Shown in pieces: positions 30,991-32,770 of a DNA stretch of 32,770 bases (position 1 is its first letter; every line of letters begins with the position of its first letter). The DNA comes from JBHEMT01 sp046262435 (GTDB lineage Bacteria; Chloroflexota; Dormibacteria; Aeolococcales; Aeolococcaceae). The stretch spans positions 1 through 32,770 of the forward strand of contig JBHEMT010000086.1 of NCBI GenBank assembly GCA_046262435.1, in the 5' to 3' direction. The notes beneath the pieces were generated by a model. It made no database searches, had not been told where the DNA came from, and saw nothing but the letters and a program-made list of their open reading frames with translations. The position numbers were made by a program, and so were the translations under genes.

Positions 30991-32770
30991 ATGCAGTCTG
31001 CCAGGGCCGCCTCGACGGGGCCAGTCGCGGTGCGTCGAGGGACGGGATCGTTCGTTGCGGCGGCCGTGGCCGTAGCGGCGACGATCTGCGTCTTCAGTGC
31101 GTGGTTGGGACTCCGGCTCGGTGGAAAGCTACTGACGGCCGAGGTCGACGACGTCGGCGAAACGATCGCGGCACTGGCGGCCGCAGCGGTCTGCGCGTTG
31201 GCGGGATGCCGCCAGGCACGCTCCCGCCAGCGCCTGGCGTGGGCCTTCTTCGCCCTGTCGGCCTTGTCCTGGGGCGCCGGGCAGGCGGTGTGGACGTGGT
31301 ACGAAATCCACCTCGGCGTGGCTGTTCCCTTTCCGTCGCTGGCAGACCTCGGCTATCTCTCGGCCTGCCCCACAGCAGCCGCCGCGGTGCTGCTGCTCCC
31401 GCCCCGGCGGCTGGGGGCGCGTCGCGGAACCCGCCTGCTGCTCGACGGCCTGATCATCGGGATCTCGCTGCTCGCGACCAGCTGGACCCTGGTGATGAGA
31501 GCCGTGTACAACGCCGGGGGCCAGTCGGCCACGGCTCAGGCGATCAGCCTCGCCTACCCGATCAGCGACGTGGTGATCGGCACCATGCTCTTCGTGACGG
31601 TGATGCGCACTCCGCGCGGCTCGCGCAGCGCGGTCGTCCTGGTCGCTGCCGCGCTGGCCACCATGGCCCTGGCCGACAGCTCGTTCACCTACTACACAGC
31701 AACCAACAGCTACAGCACCGGCAACGTCCTCGACACCGGCTGGCTGGCCGGATACCTGCTGCTCGGGCTGGCGGCGCTGCGTGCGTACTTGCGGCCGGCG
31801 ATCGCGAGTGCGGAGACGGTTGGCCCATCGCGCCTGATGGTGCTGCTGCCATACGTCCCGGTGGTCGGCGCAGGACTGATCGACGCGTACTCGGTTGGCG
31901 TGCTCCACTCGCTCGACCTTGTGATGCTTGCCTCCACCTCTGCGGTGGTTGGTCTGGTGTTGATTCGGCAGCTGGTAACCCTGACCGAGAACAGCGAGCT
32001 GCTCCGCAAGGTGGCCGATCGTGAGTCGGCCCTGCAGCACCAGGCCAACCATGACGCACTCACGGGTCTGCCCAACCGGCTACTTCTCGAGCAGCGGGCT
32101 CTGGCAGCACTCGGCGGTTCGAACGCATCGTGCGCTGTCCTCTTCATCGACCTCGATGATTTCAAACGAGTCAACGATACTTTCGGCCACAACACAGGCG
32201 ATCGCGTGCTGATGGAGGTGGCCAAGCGTATCGCCGGACTGGTGCGTGACGAAGACACCGCCGCCCGACTTGGCGGAGACGAGTTTGCAATTCTGCTCGC
32301 CGGTGTGACCTTGCGAACCGCCGACGACGTGGCCCAACGCCTGCTCGCCGCCCTCGACCGGCCCCTGGTCTTCGGCGATGACCGCCTGCACGCCGCAGCA
32401 ACCGTGGGCATCGCAGTCAGCAGCGGCACCGAACCTGTTGCTTGGGAGGAGCTGATGCGGCGCGCCGACGTTGCGATGTATGCAGCCAAGGGCCGCGGGA
32501 AGTGCCTGAGCGTCAGCTACAGCCCTGAACTCGATGCCGCGGCTGATCGGGACTCTGGCTGGCACTCCGCCCTGGACCGGGCGCTGGGCGACAACCAGTA
32601 CGTCCTCCATTACCAGCCGATTGTGACCACCTCGGCTGGGACGGTCGTGGCGGTCGAGGCGCTGCTTCGCTGGCAGCACCCCGACAGGGGGCTTCTTCCT
32701 CCCGCCTCATTTATCCGAGACCTCGAGGAGTCCGGCGCCATGAACGAGGTTGGCGCCTGGGTGCTTGACG
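30991..32770 (+). CDS. Membrane-bound GGDEF-EAL protein (3' end missing)
   Basis: 593 residues are visible from an ATG at 30991; the frame is open at the right edge. The first 320 residues hold about nine membrane segments with PFPSLADLGYLSACPTAAAA, DGLIIGISLLATSW and LAYPISDVVIGTMLF, a sensor layout common in actinobacterial-type GGDEF-EAL proteins. A short coiled linker (ENSELLRKVADRESALQHQAN) leads to NHDALTGLPNR and the GGDEF domain: LFIDLDDFKRVNDTFGH, active site GGDEF at 428-432, with an I-site RDED five residues before. The EAL domain begins at LDRALGDNQYVLHYQPIV, with Glu556 of EALLRWQHPDRG; its remaining metal ligands are outside the window. It may make and/or degrade cyclic di-GMP under control of an unknown membrane signal. 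Confidence 0.9.
   Translation, partial: MQSARAASTGPVAVRRGTGSFVAAAVAVAATICVFSAWLGLRLGGKLLTAEVDDVGETIAALAAAAVCALAGCRQARSRQRLAWAFFALSALSWGAGQAVWTWYEIHLGVAVPFPSLADLGYLSACPTAAAAVLLLPPRRLGARRGTRLLLDGLIIGISLLATSWTLVMRAVYNAGGQSATAQAISLAYPISDVVIGTMLFVTVMRTPRGSRSAVVLVAAALATMALADSSFTYYTATNSYSTGNVLDTGWLAGYLLLGLAALRAYLRPAIASAETVGPSRLMVLLPYVPVVGAGLIDAYSVGVLHSLDLVMLASTSAVVGLVLIRQLVTLTENSELLRKVADRESALQHQANHDALTGLPNRLLLEQRALAALGGSNASCAVLFIDLDDFKRVNDTFGHNTGDRVLMEVAKRIAGLVRDEDTAARLGGDEFAILLAGVTLRTADDVAQRLLAALDRPLVFGDDRLHAAATVGIAVSSGTEPVAWEELMRRADVAMYAAKGRGKCLSVSYSPELDAAADRDSGWHSALDRALGDNQYVLHYQPIVTTSAGTVVAVEALLRWQHPDRGLLPPASFIRDLEESGAMNEVGAWVLD

Noticed and set aside
1..32770. CRISPR array, tRNA, rRNA, insertion sequence, phage or toxin-antitoxin genes
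   Set aside because: No spaced direct repeats, cloverleaf-like sequence, transposase or phage motif was found on reading; short GC-rich repeats are at the level expected for the composition.

Overview
The window is a GC-rich bacterial chromosome segment with densely packed genes, many GTG starts, and many ATGA, GTGA or TGATG start/stop overlaps. Several genes have a TAnnnT box only 6-8 bases before the start codon, which suggests leaderless transcription. This style fits Actinomycetota or Chloroflexota/Dormibacterota-like lineages. No rRNA, tRNA or other marker gene is present, so the phylum cannot be fixed. No CRISPR array, insertion sequence, prophage or plasmid gene was seen; the content looks like ordinary chromosome with several unusual proteins.

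Layout. 1-4105 (minus strand) is a cell-surface glycan block: a GT2 glycosyltransferase cut by the left edge and carrying an N-terminal Trm112-like zinc module, two polytopic GT-C-like membrane proteins, and a second GT2 enzyme. A small lipoprotein (minus) lies at 4221-4646. Then comes a plus-strand run: phosphoglucomutase/phosphomannomutase, an unknown membrane protein and a hotdog thioesterase. An AlkA-type DNA glycosylase and a diguanylate cyclase follow on the minus strand, with an ECF sigma factor divergent from the cyclase.

10013-15777 (minus) is a complete branched-chain/polar amino-acid ABC importer, transcribed livK-livH-livM-livG-livF. Divergent from it, 15934-22543 (plus) is a tightly coupled catabolic run: small 7-TM protein, class III aminotransferase, aldehyde dehydrogenase, alpha/beta hydrolase with a cysteine in the nucleophile position, FAD-dependent amine oxidase, and a parvulin-like lipoprotein. 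The two arms share a 156-base intergenic region with an inverted repeat. Together they look like an import-and-degrade locus for an amino acid or amine of unknown identity; this is inference.

22553-23248 encodes a membrane protein with a potassium-channel-like pore region but no GYG filter. A PadR regulator follows, then a cystathionine beta-synthase / cystathionine gamma-synthase-lyase pair (reverse transsulfuration), two GNAT acetyltransferases, a small unknown protein, ribulose-phosphate 3-epimerase coupled to alpha-glucan phosphorylase, and at the right edge a membrane GGDEF-EAL protein cut by the window end.
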